DNA of 22,288 nucleotides. Source: Flammeovirgaceae bacterium UBA2786 (lineage in GTDB: Bacteria; Bacteroidota; Bacteroidia; Cytophagales; Cyclobacteriaceae). Of this stretch, positions 1-8,755 are shown piece by piece (the first letter of the stretch is position 1; each line of letters starts with the position of its first letter). The position numbers were made by a program, and so were the translations under genes. A model generated the notes under the pieces. That model did not search any database. It saw only the letters and a program-made list of their open reading frames with translations, and was not told the DNA's origin. The DNA is taken from positions 14,970 through 37,257 of the forward strand of contig DEIA01000058.1 in NCBI GenBank assembly GCA_002352225.1, read 5' to 3'.

Positions 1-38
1 CATTCGTTGTTAAGCCTGTTGAAAAACTCGGGAGATGA
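1..38 (+). CDS. 3' end of an upstream gene (partial)
   Basis: An open frame entering from the left edge reads FVVKPVEKLGR and stops at TGA (36-38). That stop shares ATGA with the ATG of the next gene, the usual sign of translational coupling. The fragment is too short to identify. In many Bacteroidota a family-2 glycosyltransferase precedes LAB_N genes, which would suit this context, but that is inference from gene order and not from these residues. Confidence 0.45.
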   Translation, partial: FVVKPVEKLGR

Positions 39-694
39 CGCTCATTAATGATTTAAGAGTTACAGATATTTTAGTTTACGCACTGGGCTTTATTGCACAG
101 GCTTGCTTTGGTGCGCGCACGGTTGTTCAATGGGTGCAATCCGAACGTGCCGGGCGCGTAGTATCGCCTACCTGGTTTTGGGTTTTCAGTTTGTGTGGCT
201 CGGCACTATTTCTTATTTATGGACTACTGCGCCACGATGTGATAATTCTTTTTGGGCAAACCATTTCGTTCTATATCTATATCCGCAACCTGCAACTGAA
301 GAAAGCGTGGAGCAACATTAGCCGTATAGTCAGGTTAATTATTTTACCATTTCCATTCTTGTTGATGTTAGGCGCATGGCTGATGAACCCACAAAACTTT
401 AGTTATATTTTTGAAGGAACCAATTTTTCCAATACGGCCCTTATCGCAGGAGGGGTGGGGCAGTTACTTTTAAATTTGCGCTACCTGTATCAATGGTATT
501 TTTCAGAAAAGGCACAACAATCGCTTTTGCCCCTGGGCTTTTGGATTATTAGTGCAGCGGCATCGCTCATGGTAGTGTACTACGGAATAATGCATAACGA
601 GCCTGTACTGCTGGTAGCGCAAAGTATGGGTTTTGTGGTGTACCTGCGCAACATTTACTTCGCCTTACGAACGCGCACAGTTGTAGCGCAGTAA
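35..694 (+). CDS. Lipid A biosynthesis N-terminal (LAB_N) domain membrane protein, duplicated domain
   Basis: This is an integral membrane protein of 219 residues with about six hydrophobic segments. Two halves resemble each other. Residues ~27-88 contain ARTVVQWVQSE, a hydrophobic hairpin, then YIYIRNLQL. Residues ~149-210 contain LRYLYQWYFSE, a hairpin, then VVYLRNIYF. The (R/Y)xxxQW...FW...YxRN pattern is that of LAB_N domains, named from an extension of LpxB lipid-A-disaccharide synthases. The LpxB glycosyltransferase domain is absent, so this protein should not make lipid A disaccharide. LAB_N-only proteins are often encoded beside glycosyltransferases and may help in lipid-linked sugar transfer, which is inference. 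The start overlaps the stop of the gene before it (ATGA). The methyltransferase gene follows after 12 bases on the same strand. Confidence 0.85.
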   Translation: MTLINDLRVTDILVYALGFIAQACFGARTVVQWVQSERAGRVVSPTWFWVFSLCGSALFLIYGLLRHDVIILFGQTISFYIYIRNLQLKKAWSNISRIVRLIILPFPFLLMLGAWLMNPQNFSYIFEGTNFSNTALIAGGVGQLLLNLRYLYQWYFSEKAQQSLLPLGFWIISAAASLMVVYYGIMHNEPVLLVAQSMGFVVYLRNIYFALRTRTVVAQ

Positions 695-706
695 GTATCT
701 TGCACC

Positions 707-1909
707 ATGACCGATTGGAAACGGATTAGTGATAGCACGGTGCAAGCGTTCATTTTTGAAAATGAACATGCTGATGAACGCGAACTGATGCTGCACCATA
801 AAACGCTTTTTGATCTGCCTTCAAAATTAATAGCTGAACAAATAGCCGGCAGGCGCAAGGCAAAAAAGAAACTGCCGCTGTGGTATAACACAAAAGGCGT
901 TGTGTATCCGCCCACACTTAACCTCGAGCAATCCTCATCGCAGGCAACCGCACAATTCAAGGCAACATTTCTTAAAACGATAACGAATCAAAAAACTATA
1001 ACAGACCTTACAGGAGGGTTTGGTGTAGATTCGTTTTTCTTCTCAAAGAAATTTGATTCAGTAACCTCTGTTGAGCCAAACCCGGATTTGCTTGCGCTTG
1101 TACAACACAATTATATACAATTAGGTGTAACCAATGTGAATCACATTCAGACTACAGCCGAAGCATTTCTTTCGGCAGCAACAGAAACAGGAGTTTTTTA
1201 TACAGACCCCTCCCGAAGGGATGATCGCACAAGAAAGATTTTTAAACTTAGTGCTTGCTCACCAGATATTACCCAACTGCATGCCCTGCTTTTTGCGAAT
1301 GCTGAATGGCTGCTACTCAAGGCTTCACCCTTACTGGATATTCAACAAGGCTTGCGCGAATTGCCCCATGTTAAAATCGTAATGGCATTGGCAGTTGAAA
1401 ATGAAATGAAAGAGTTACTCTTTCTGGCGCAGCGTGGGTTTAATGAACCTCCAAAGATTATGGCTATTGATCTTATGGCAACGGGCGAAATAAAATCAGA
1501 GGTTACGTTTACACAAGCCCAGGAGGCAACTTCGCAATCTGAATTTAGTGAACCACAACAGTATTTATACGAACCGAATGCCGCCTTACTCAAAGCCGGA
1601 GCCTTTAAGGTAATTGCACATAAATTTAATCTGTATAAACTGGCACAACATACACACCTGTACACATCTCAGAACAGAGTACATGATTTTCCCGGGCGTA
1701 CCTTTCAAATAGAAAAAGTAAATCCAACAGATGAAGATTTGCATGAATGGCTACCCGATAATCGCGCGCATGTGGCCATTCGCAACTATCCACTTACAGC
1801 TGCTCAGCTTATGAAAAAGCTAAACCTTTCGGAAGGCGGCAGTCGGTTTGTTTGGGGACTCAGCACGGCAAAGAGAAAGTATGTAGTGCTGTGTGAGCGT
1901 CTTTCCTAA
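707..1909 (+). CDS. Class I SAM-dependent methyltransferase with THUMP-like C-terminal domain (PG_1098 type)
   Basis: A predicted cytosolic methyltransferase of 400 residues. The N-terminal ~90 residues look helical. The Rossmann core follows, with SAM-binding motif I at TDLTGGFGVD (99-108), the acidic end of strand 2 at SVEPNPD (121-127), and a DPSRRDDR motif (167-174) where catalytic motif IV sits. The C-terminal ~130 residues fit the ferredoxin-like and THUMP-like segments of the Porphyromonas PG_1098 family, including the KLNLSEGGSRFVWG stretch near the end. The substrate is unknown. A THUMP-like domain hints at RNA, but this is inference. A TATCTTGCA sequence at 696-704, three bases short of the ATG at 707, resembles a Bacteroidota -7 element lacking one T, so the gene may have its own promoter and almost no leader. 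Confidence 0.85.
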   Translation: MTDWKRISDSTVQAFIFENEHADERELMLHHKTLFDLPSKLIAEQIAGRRKAKKKLPLWYNTKGVVYPPTLNLEQSSSQATAQFKATFLKTITNQKTITDLTGGFGVDSFFFSKKFDSVTSVEPNPDLLALVQHNYIQLGVTNVNHIQTTAEAFLSAATETGVFYTDPSRRDDRTRKIFKLSACSPDITQLHALLFANAEWLLLKASPLLDIQQGLRELPHVKIVMALAVENEMKELLFLAQRGFNEPPKIMAIDLMATGEIKSEVTFTQAQEATSQSEFSEPQQYLYEPNAALLKAGAFKVIAHKFNLYKLAQHTHLYTSQNRVHDFPGRTFQIEKVNPTDEDLHEWLPDNRAHVAIRNYPLTAAQLMKKLNLSEGGSRFVWGLSTAKRKYVVLCERLS

Positions 1910-1961
1910 GCATATTCTGATACCAGTAAGATTGCATTTATGCATATCAATCGTTTTCGCT

Positions 1962-1974
1962 ACTAACTGTTAGT
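1962..1974. promoter_or_regulatory. Small palindrome upstream of gltB
   Basis: ACTAAC-T-GTTAGT is a perfect 6-bp inverted repeat around a single base, about 104 bases before the gltB ATG. It lies in the 168-base gap between the methyltransferase gene and gltB. It could be an operator half of the gltBD promoter region, but a 6-bp palindrome can arise by chance. Confidence 0.2.
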
Positions 1975-2067
1975 CGGCACCGAAATTTTAATTGGTATGA
2001 ATGTAAGATTTCCAAATACAATACCTGTAAATTGGAGGTTCGCTTTACATTAATTTTCTAAAACTAC

Positions 2068-2074
2068 TACTTTG
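2068..2074 (+). promoter_or_regulatory. Possible -7 promoter element abutting the gltB start
   Basis: TACTTTG at 2068-2074 resembles the Bacteroidota -7 element TAnnTTTG with one spacer base fewer. I see only TTT, not TTG, at the expected -33 position. If it is real, transcription would begin at or next to the ATG at 2078 and the message would be leaderless. The TTG at 2072 could then not be the start codon. Confidence 0.25.
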
Positions 2075-2077
2075 GAA

Positions 2078-5000
2078 ATGCAGACTGACCAGCAGGGATT
2101 ATACCGCCCCGAATTTGAGAAAGACTCGTGTGGCGTTGGTTTTATTGCCAACATGAAAGGAAACAAATCGCATCAGATAGTGAGCGATGCGCTTACCATG
2201 CTTGAGCGGATGGAACACCGTGGAGCATGTGGCTGCGAACCGAATACAGGCGATGGAGCTGGCATTTTAATACAAGTACCGCACGAATTTTTTATAAGCG
2301 AATGCAGAAAGCTTGGGTTTAAACTTCCGGAGTTTGGAAGTTATGGAGTAGGGCTTGTCTTCTTTCCACACGATGCTAAAGTGCGCGAAGAATGCCGCAA
2401 AGTATTAGATCGCCAGATCAAAAAAATGAAGATGACGTTGCTGGGCTATCGTGTGTTGCCAGTAAACAATAAAGACCTTGGGCAAACAGCATTAAATGCC
2501 GAACCCGTAATGGAGCAAGTATTCATTAAACGGCCCGATAAAATTACAAACCCGGATGATTTTGAACGTAAACTTTTTATTCTAAGAAAATACACAACCC
2601 ATATCATTACCGAATCGGTAAAGGGAGTGGCTAACCAATTTTATTTCTCTTCACTTTCCTACAAAACCATTGCCTACAAAGGTATGGTTACTTCGGGGCA
2701 GTTACGCCCGTATTTTGCCGATCTGGAGCACGAAGATGTGGTATCGGCATTAGCCGTAATTCACTCGCGCTTTTCAACTAACACATTTCCTTCGTGGAGG
2801 TTGGCACAACCCTTCCGCTACATTGCGCACAATGGCGAGATCAATACCGTGCGTGGAAATATAAACTGGCTTAATTCCAAGGAGGCTTTTTTTGCATCGG
2901 AGTATTTTACACGCGAAGAGTTGGATATGATTTTGCCGATTTGTAATCCAAAGCAATCAGACTCATCTAATCTGGATAATGCCATTGAGTTGCTGGTTCA
3001 TGCCGGCCGTTCGCTGCCTCATGTAATGATGATGATGATACCTGAAGCTTGGGATGGTAATGAAAGCATGAGCCAGGAGAAACGAGATTTCTATGAGTAT
3101 CATGCAAACCTGATGGAACCCTGGGATGGCCCGGCATCCATTACGTTTACCGATGGAAAAATTATCGGAGCAACACTCGATCGCAATGGCCTGCGCCCTT
3201 CCCGTTTTGTAGTTACCGATGATGATATGGTGATTATGGCATCGGAAGTGGGTGTGCTGGATATAGACCAGGCTCGCGTGGTTACGAAAGGCCGCTTGCA
3301 ACCAGGCAAAATGTTTGTGGTAGATATGGAGCAGGGCCGCATCGTAAGCGATGATGAATTGAAAAGAGAAATCTGCAACCGCCAGCCTTACGGCAAATGG
3401 CTGCGCGAGAATAAAGTACGGTTACAAGACCTTCCGGAGCCGGGCGGAAGTTTTCATAAATACGATCCGGTTACGTTCCTGAAAAGACAAATTTCATTTG
3501 GATATACCTCAGAAGACTTGCGGGTGATTCTTACACAAATGTGTGAAACCGGTAAAGAAGCGCTTGGCTCGATGGGCAACGATACTCCACTGGCTGTGCT
3601 TTCCAAACAAGCACAACATTTAAGCAGTTATTTTAAACAACTCTTTGCACAGGTAACTAATCCGCCAATCGATCCCATTCGCGAGCGGTTGGTAATGTCG
3701 CTGGTTTCGCATGTGGGCGGATCGTTAAATCTGCTGGAAGAATCGCCCGAGCATTGCATTACTCTGGAGTTACCCACACCCGTGCTTACCAACAATGAGA
3801 TGGAGCGAATCCGGTACATTGATCATCGGCATCTGCAAACCAAAACCATTTATACCTATTTCAAAGCCGATGGCAAACCGGGTTCACTTGAAAACGGATT
3901 GAATCGCGTGTGTCAATATGTTACCGATGCGATTGAAGACGGGTTTACAATCATTCTTCTGTCGGACAGAAGTTTTGATAGCGGCCACGCACAAATTCCT
4001 TCGCTGCTGGCTGTAGCGGCCGTGCATCATGATTTGATTCGGAAAGGGCTGAGAGGGAAAGTAGGATTACTCGTAGAAGCTGGCGATGTGTGGGAAACAC
4101 ATCACTATGCCACCCTGCTGGGTTATGGAGCATCAGGTGTTAATCCATACCTCGTGTATCAAACCATACACGATATGAAAAAACGCAAGGTGTTGAAAGA
4201 AGACCTTACCGAAGAACAAGCAATTGCAAATTACAAAAAGGCAGTGGCCGGAGAGTTGCTCAAGATTATGAGTAAGATGGGAATCTCAACCCTGCAATCG
4301 TATCATGGAGCGCAAATATTTGAAGCGTTGGGTATACATCCTGAAGTGATTGATCAATATTTTACCGGAACCGTATCGCGTATTGGTGGTTTAAAATTAG
4401 ATGATATTGCGCGTGAGGCATTAGCTAAACATCGACTGGCCTTTCCTAAAACAAATAACTGGCTGCCTCACCTGGCAGTGGGGGGCGTGTATCAATGGAA
4501 ACAACGGGGCGAAGCGCATTTGTTTAATCCACAAACCATTCATTTGTTGCAGCAGTCAACCAAGATGAATGATTATAACCTGTTTAAAAAATATTCTAAC
4601 CTGATTAATGATCAGAGTGAGCGGGCCATTACGCTGCGAAGCCTGCTCAAATTCAAAAAGAGCAAATCAATTTCAATTAACGAAGTAGAATCGAAAGAAA
4701 GCATCTTCAAACGATTTGCTACAGGGGCTATGTCGTTTGGTTCTATTTCGTACGAAGCACATAGCACACTTGCCGTAGCCATGAATCGCATTGGAGGCAA
4801 GAGCAACAGTGGCGAAGGGGGTGAAGACGAAAGCAGGTTTGCACCAAAGGAAAATGGCGATTGGGAAAACTCGGCCATTAAACAAGTTGCTTCCGGTCGG
4901 TTTGGAGTAACCAGTTATTACCTCACTAATGCTAAAGAACTTCAGATAAAAATGGCACAAGGTGCCAAGCCAGGCGAAGGGGGTCAGTTGCCCGGCCATA

Positions 5001-6640
5001 AAGTAGATGATTGGATTGGGCGCGTGCGTCATTCTACACCAGGAGTTGGTTTAATATCGCCACCACCACATCACGATATTTATTCTATTGAAGATTTAGC
5101 ACAACTTATTTACGATTTAAAAAATGCAAACCGTGAAGCACGCATCAGTGTAAAGCTGGTGAGTGAAGCTGGTGTGGGCACCATTGCTTCAGGTGTGGCC
5201 AAAGCCCATGCCGATGTAATTCTAATTGCCGGGCACGATGGCGGTACGGGGGCATCGCCCATCAGTTCTATTCGCCATGCAGGGTTGCCGTGGGAGCTTG
5301 GTCTGGCCGAAGCACACCAAACATTGGTGCGCAACAAACTACGTGGTCGTGTGGTCTTACAAGCCGATGGACAAATTCGTACCGGGCGCGATCTGGCAAT
5401 TGCCGCGTTGCTTGGCGCAGAAGAATGGGGTGTGGCTACAGCAGCGCTTGTTACTACCGGCTGTATTATGATGCGCAAGTGTCATCTTAATACTTGCCCT
5501 GTGGGAGTAGCTACACAAAACAAAGAACTGCGCGCGCTCTTTACCGGTAAGCCGGAATATGTAGTAAACCTCTTTACATTTTTAGCTGAAGAACTTCGTG
5601 AAATTATGGCGGAGTTGGGATTTCGCACAGTAAACGAAATGGTAGGCCAGGCCGATAGACTTGAAATGCGCAAGGATGAGGAGCATTGGAAATATCACAA
5701 CCTTAATCTCTCTCCTCTCTTGTTTAAAGAACCAATGAGCCTGGATACAGCGCTGTTTAAACAAGAAGAGCAGGATCATGGAATTGAAGCCGTGTTAGAT
5801 AGAAAATTGATTAAGCTGGCTAAACCAGCCTTAACAAAAGCAGAACGCGTGCAAGGTGAATTTGTGATTACCAACCAGGACAGGGCCGTGGGGGCTATGC
5901 TCAGCAACGAGATTTCAAAAATTTATCTCGGCCCTGGCTTGCCAGCCGATACGGTACAAATAAAATTCAACGGAACAGCCGGGCAAAGCTTTGGTGCATT
6001 TGTAACGGGTGGAGTAACATTCGAACTGGAAGGCGATGCGAACGATTACTTTGGCAAAGGCTTATCGGGTGGCAAAATGATTTTGTATCCATCTACCACA
6101 GCAACCTTCAATCCATCAAAAAATATTATTGTGGGGAATGTGGCCTTCTTTGGCGCTACCGCTGGCGAAGCCTTTATTAAAGGAATGGCAGGCGAACGTT
6201 TTGCGGTGCGCAACTCGGGTGTAAAAGTTGTGGTAGAAGGCGTAGGCGATCATGGCTGCGAATACATGACAGGTGGAACGGTAGTAATACTGGGCGATAC
6301 AGGAAGAAATTTTGCTGCCGGCATGAGTGGTGGGGTAGCCTATGTGTGGGATGTAAACAAAACATTTGTAAAAAATTGCAATATGGAGATGGTGCTGCTC
6401 GACACGCTGGATGAAGAAGATGAACACTTGCTGCACAGTATGATTGAGCAACACAAGCATCACACCAACAGCGAAGTGGCTGCACATATATTAAGTTACT
6501 GGACCAACACCTATAAGAATTTTATTAAAGTAATGCCTATTGATTACAAGAAAGTGTTGGAAAAACGCAAAGCCGAAAAGAAATCAACTACTGCGCAAAC
6601 CACTTTTGGTAATACAGATTTTAAATTTTCATCAAACTAA
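2078..6640 (+). CDS. gltB: Glutamate synthase large subunit (GOGAT, alpha chain)
   Basis: GltB takes ammonia from glutamine and adds it to 2-oxoglutarate, giving two glutamates; GltD supplies the electrons. The protein is 1520 residues from the ATG, normal for the family. A short propeptide precedes the catalytic Cys18 (DSCGVGF), expected to become the mature N-terminus. The order is: glutamine amidotransferase type 2 domain (~18-430), central domain (~480-770), FMN-binding synthase domain (~800-1190, with SFGSISYEAHS and AGHDGGTGASP), and the GXGXG beta-helix (~1290-1480). The 3Fe-4S cysteines are in a CX5CX4C motif at 1129, 1135 and 1140. The frame can also open at TTG 2072, but the ATG is preferred because TACTTTG at 2068-2074 overlaps the TTG. 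gltD follows after 81 bases. Confidence 0.97.
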   Translation: MQTDQQGLYRPEFEKDSCGVGFIANMKGNKSHQIVSDALTMLERMEHRGACGCEPNTGDGAGILIQVPHEFFISECRKLGFKLPEFGSYGVGLVFFPHDAKVREECRKVLDRQIKKMKMTLLGYRVLPVNNKDLGQTALNAEPVMEQVFIKRPDKITNPDDFERKLFILRKYTTHIITESVKGVANQFYFSSLSYKTIAYKGMVTSGQLRPYFADLEHEDVVSALAVIHSRFSTNTFPSWRLAQPFRYIAHNGEINTVRGNINWLNSKEAFFASEYFTREELDMILPICNPKQSDSSNLDNAIELLVHAGRSLPHVMMMMIPEAWDGNESMSQEKRDFYEYHANLMEPWDGPASITFTDGKIIGATLDRNGLRPSRFVVTDDDMVIMASEVGVLDIDQARVVTKGRLQPGKMFVVDMEQGRIVSDDELKREICNRQPYGKWLRENKVRLQDLPEPGGSFHKYDPVTFLKRQISFGYTSEDLRVILTQMCETGKEALGSMGNDTPLAVLSKQAQHLSSYFKQLFAQVTNPPIDPIRERLVMSLVSHVGGSLNLLEESPEHCITLELPTPVLTNNEMERIRYIDHRHLQTKTIYTYFKADGKPGSLENGLNRVCQYVTDAIEDGFTIILLSDRSFDSGHAQIPSLLAVAAVHHDLIRKGLRGKVGLLVEAGDVWETHHYATLLGYGASGVNPYLVYQTIHDMKKRKVLKEDLTEEQAIANYKKAVAGELLKIMSKMGISTLQSYHGAQIFEALGIHPEVIDQYFTGTVSRIGGLKLDDIAREALAKHRLAFPKTNNWLPHLAVGGVYQWKQRGEAHLFNPQTIHLLQQSTKMNDYNLFKKYSNLINDQSERAITLRSLLKFKKSKSISINEVESKESIFKRFATGAMSFGSISYEAHSTLAVAMNRIGGKSNSGEGGEDESRFAPKENGDWENSAIKQVASGRFGVTSYYLTNAKELQIKMAQGAKPGEGGQLPGHKVDDWIGRVRHSTPGVGLISPPPHHDIYSIEDLAQLIYDLKNANREARISVKLVSEAGVGTIASGVAKAHADVILIAGHDGGTGASPISSIRHAGLPWELGLAEAHQTLVRNKLRGRVVLQADGQIRTGRDLAIAALLGAEEWGVATAALVTTGCIMMRKCHLNTCPVGVATQNKELRALFTGKPEYVVNLFTFLAEELREIMAELGFRTVNEMVGQADRLEMRKDEEHWKYHNLNLSPLLFKEPMSLDTALFKQEEQDHGIEAVLDRKLIKLAKPALTKAERVQGEFVITNQDRAVGAMLSNEISKIYLGPGLPADTVQIKFNGTAGQSFGAFVTGGVTFELEGDANDYFGKGLSGGKMILYPSTTATFNPSKNIIVGNVAFFGATAGEAFIKGMAGERFAVRNSGVKVVVEGVGDHGCEYMTGGTVVILGDTGRNFAAGMSGGVAYVWDVNKTFVKNCNMEMVLLDTLDEEDEHLLHSMIEQHKHHTNSEVAAHILSYWTNTYKNFIKVMPIDYKKVLEKRKAEKKSTTAQTTFGNTDFKFSSN

Positions 6641-6641
6641 A

Positions 6642-6717
6642 AAAAGTTTAAAGTGGAAAGTCTTAAAGTTTAAAGTAACTGATTTTGAACTTTTCACTTA
6701 AAACTTCAAACTTTTAA
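6642..6717. repeat. Imperfect inverted repeat between gltB and gltD
   Basis: The gltB-gltD gap is almost filled by an A/T-rich inverted repeat built from AAGTTTAAAGT-like words. The left arm starts AAAAGTTTAAAGT and the complement of the right arm starts AAAAGTTTGAAGT. The match continues less perfectly over about 28 bases, leaving a ~20-base loop. In RNA it would form a long weak stem that could adjust the gltB to gltD ratio or protect message ends. It may also be a dispersed intergenic repeat; no second full copy is present in this window. Confidence 0.5.
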
Positions 6718-6721
6718 AGCC

Positions 6722-8188
6722 ATGGGTAAACCAACTGGATTTTTAGAACAACAGCGCGAACTTCCGCACAAGCGCGATCCCAAAAAGCGCATAAACGACT
6801 ACAACGAGGTAGACCCCGTGATTGACGAGGGGATTACTGTGAAACAGGCTTCGCGGTGTATGGACTGTGGTATTCCGTTTTGTCATAATGGTTGCCCGCT
6901 TGGAAATATTATTCCCGAATTTAATGATGCCGTGTATCAGGAAAACTGGAAGCTGGCGTATGAGATTCTGATTTCAACCAACAACTTTCCTGAATTTACC
7001 GGAAGAATTTGTCCGGCACCCTGCGAAGCTTCTTGTGTATTAGGCATTAACAAACCCCCGGTAGCTATTGAGTATATTGAAAAGTCAATTATAGAAAGAG
7101 CCTTTCAGGATGGGTATGCCAAACCGCGTATACCGGTTACCAGCACGAATAAAAAAATTGCAATTGTAGGGTCTGGCCCATCGGGGCTTGCGGCTGCGGC
7201 ACAATTAAATTATGCCGGCCACCAGGTAACTGTGTTTGAACGGGCCGATGAAATTGGCGGGTTGCTACGGTACGGAATACCTGACTTCAAATTAGATAAA
7301 CAAATAGTTGACCGCAGAGTGCAGTTAATGACGGAAGAAGGCGTGAAGTTTCAGACCAATGCTAACGTAGGCGTAAATATTTCGGTAACTCAAATAAAAG
7401 AAGAGTTTGATGCGATTTTACTTTGCGGAGGATCAACCATTCCGCGCGACTTACCAATCCCTGGAAGGGAATTGAAAGGTGTACACTATGCCATGGATTT
7501 TTTGACACAACAAAATTGCAGAGTGGCCGGTAAAAAAGTAAACACACAAGAAATCTGGGCTACCGGAAAAAATGTGGTGGTAATTGGCGGAGGCGATACC
7601 GGTTCAGATTGTGTGGGGACATCAAACCGGCATGGGGCAAAGTCAGTAACGCAAATTGAAATTTTATCTAAACCACCAAAAGATAGAACCGCTTCTATGC
7701 CCTGGCCAAGCTGGCCAATGATTTTGAGAACCTCCACTTCTCACGAAGAAGGATGTGAGCGCAACTGGTCGATAGTTACTAAAGAGTTTATTGGCGATGA
7801 TCAAGGCAACCTGAAAGCCTTAAAGATTGCCGAAGTGGAAATGAAAAACGAACCGGGTAAACCACCAGTCTTTGTAGAAATAGCTGGCAGCGAAAAAGAA
7901 ATTCCGTGCGAGTTGGCTTTATTGGCGATGGGCTTTTTACATCCTCAGCACAATGGTTTAGTAGAGCAACTGAGTGTTGACCGCGATGAGCGGGGCAATG
8001 TAAAAGCAACCAACTATAAAACTTCTGTGGAAGATGTGTTTGCTGCAGGCGATATGCGCAGGGGGCAATCACTGGTTGTGTGGGCGATAAGCGAAGGCCG
8101 CGAAGCTGCGCGTGCAGTAGATCAGTATTTAGTAGGACAAACTACATTGGAGGCAAAAGAACAGGGGATATTGAGTTTGGTGGAGTAG
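6722..8188 (+). CDS. gltD: Glutamate synthase small subunit (NADPH-dependent GOGAT, beta chain)
   Basis: GltD oxidises NADPH and passes electrons through FAD and iron-sulfur clusters to the FMN site of GltB. At 488 residues it has the normal length. The N-terminal ferredoxin-like region carries two cysteine groups, CMDCGIPFCHNGC (46, 49, 54, 58) and CPAPCEASC (97, 101, 105), for 4Fe-4S clusters. The FAD-binding dinucleotide fold begins at IAIVGSGPSGLAAA (147-160), and the NADPH-binding fold is at VVVIGGGDTGSDCVG (286-300). The C-terminal AAGDMRRGQSLVVWAISEGR closes the FAD site. The ATG lies 81 bases after gltB on the same strand, so the two form the usual gltBD operon. Confidence 0.97.
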   Translation: MGKPTGFLEQQRELPHKRDPKKRINDYNEVDPVIDEGITVKQASRCMDCGIPFCHNGCPLGNIIPEFNDAVYQENWKLAYEILISTNNFPEFTGRICPAPCEASCVLGINKPPVAIEYIEKSIIERAFQDGYAKPRIPVTSTNKKIAIVGSGPSGLAAAAQLNYAGHQVTVFERADEIGGLLRYGIPDFKLDKQIVDRRVQLMTEEGVKFQTNANVGVNISVTQIKEEFDAILLCGGSTIPRDLPIPGRELKGVHYAMDFLTQQNCRVAGKKVNTQEIWATGKNVVVIGGGDTGSDCVGTSNRHGAKSVTQIEILSKPPKDRTASMPWPSWPMILRTSTSHEEGCERNWSIVTKEFIGDDQGNLKALKIAEVEMKNEPGKPPVFVEIAGSEKEIPCELALLAMGFLHPQHNGLVEQLSVDRDERGNVKATNYKTSVEDVFAAGDMRRGQSLVVWAISEGREAARAVDQYLVGQTTLEAKEQGILSLVE

Positions 8189-8229
8189 GTTGTATTGGGT
8201 ACTTTTATTTTAGTTTCATATTGCCGCCA

Positions 8230-8715
8230 ATGGAAATGAGAAGCTCTGTACTAATTGTTATTGCTGTACTACTGATCAGTCCGGTTTTGGCTCAAGACCT
8301 TAATTTAGATAACCGAACTTTCCACAAAAAGAATAGTATTAACGTTGAACTGGGGGGGTATGCATTTCTTGGTTCTTTAAATTATGAAAGAGTGATCTTG
8401 AATAATCGCAAGTACAAAACTACCGGGCAACTTGGATTTGGATATTTAGGTTTCCCAATTGTATTGCACCAATTGATTTCATTCAATAAGCACCATGTAG
8501 AATTGGGATTTGGAGTTGTTTTACCTTCACCCTTAGTTGAAGATCAGTATTATCCTTTTTTAACAGGACGTATTGGATATAGATTTCAAAAGCCATCCGG
8601 TAATTTTATTTTCAGAGCAGGTATAATGCCTGTGATCCTTGGGCCCGACAAGGGAGGTGAAGCCGATATGTTTTTATGGGCCTGGCCAGGACTCTCTTTT
8701 GGTTGGACTTTTTAA
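8230..8715 (+). CDS. Small secreted or outer-membrane beta-barrel-like protein
   Basis: This is a protein of 161 residues of unknown function. A clear signal peptide (MEMRSSVLIVIAVLLISPVLA, cleavage before QDLNL) is followed by alternating aromatic and glycine-rich strands such as GQLGFGYLGF and VELGFGVVL. The last residue is phenylalanine (FGWTF), as in outer-membrane barrels. The reading frame stays open back to 8080 inside gltD, but that extension would bury the signal peptide, so the ATG at 8230 is chosen; ATG 8236 is also possible. It lies 41 bases after gltD on the same strand and could be cotranscribed, though its job looks unrelated. Confidence 0.7.
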   Translation: MEMRSSVLIVIAVLLISPVLAQDLNLDNRTFHKKNSINVELGGYAFLGSLNYERVILNNRKYKTTGQLGFGYLGFPIVLHQLISFNKHHVELGFGVVLPSPLVEDQYYPFLTGRIGYRFQKPSGNFIFRAGIMPVILGPDKGGEADMFLWAWPGLSFGWTF

Positions 8716-8730
8716 CAATCTTTCTCATCC

Positions 8731-8755
8731 AAGCGCAAGCATCACGCTTGTGCTT
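8731..8755. repeat. REP-type hairpin linked to the RAYT remnant
   Basis: AAGCGCAAGC, the loop ATCAC, then GCTTGTGCTT make a 10-bp stem with one mismatch (a G-U pair when read as RNA from one strand). Its position right behind the C-terminal end of a RAYT reading frame is typical of REP sequences in Bacteroidota. It may also act as a bidirectional terminator between the barrel-like gene and the minus-strand genes. Confidence 0.6.

Noticed and set aside
2072..2077. TTG start for gltB two codons before the ATG
   Set aside because: It overlaps a probable -7 promoter element, and the ATG gives a normal short propeptide before the catalytic cysteine.
2774..6487. Many antisense reading frames of 60-123 codons across gltB
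   Set aside because: They lie opposite a highly conserved enzyme, have implausible composition, and reflect codon bias of the sense strand.
8080..8229. N-terminal extension of the barrel-like protein back into gltD
   Set aside because: The extension would overlap gltD by over 100 bases in another frame and bury a clear signal peptide that starts at ATG 8230.
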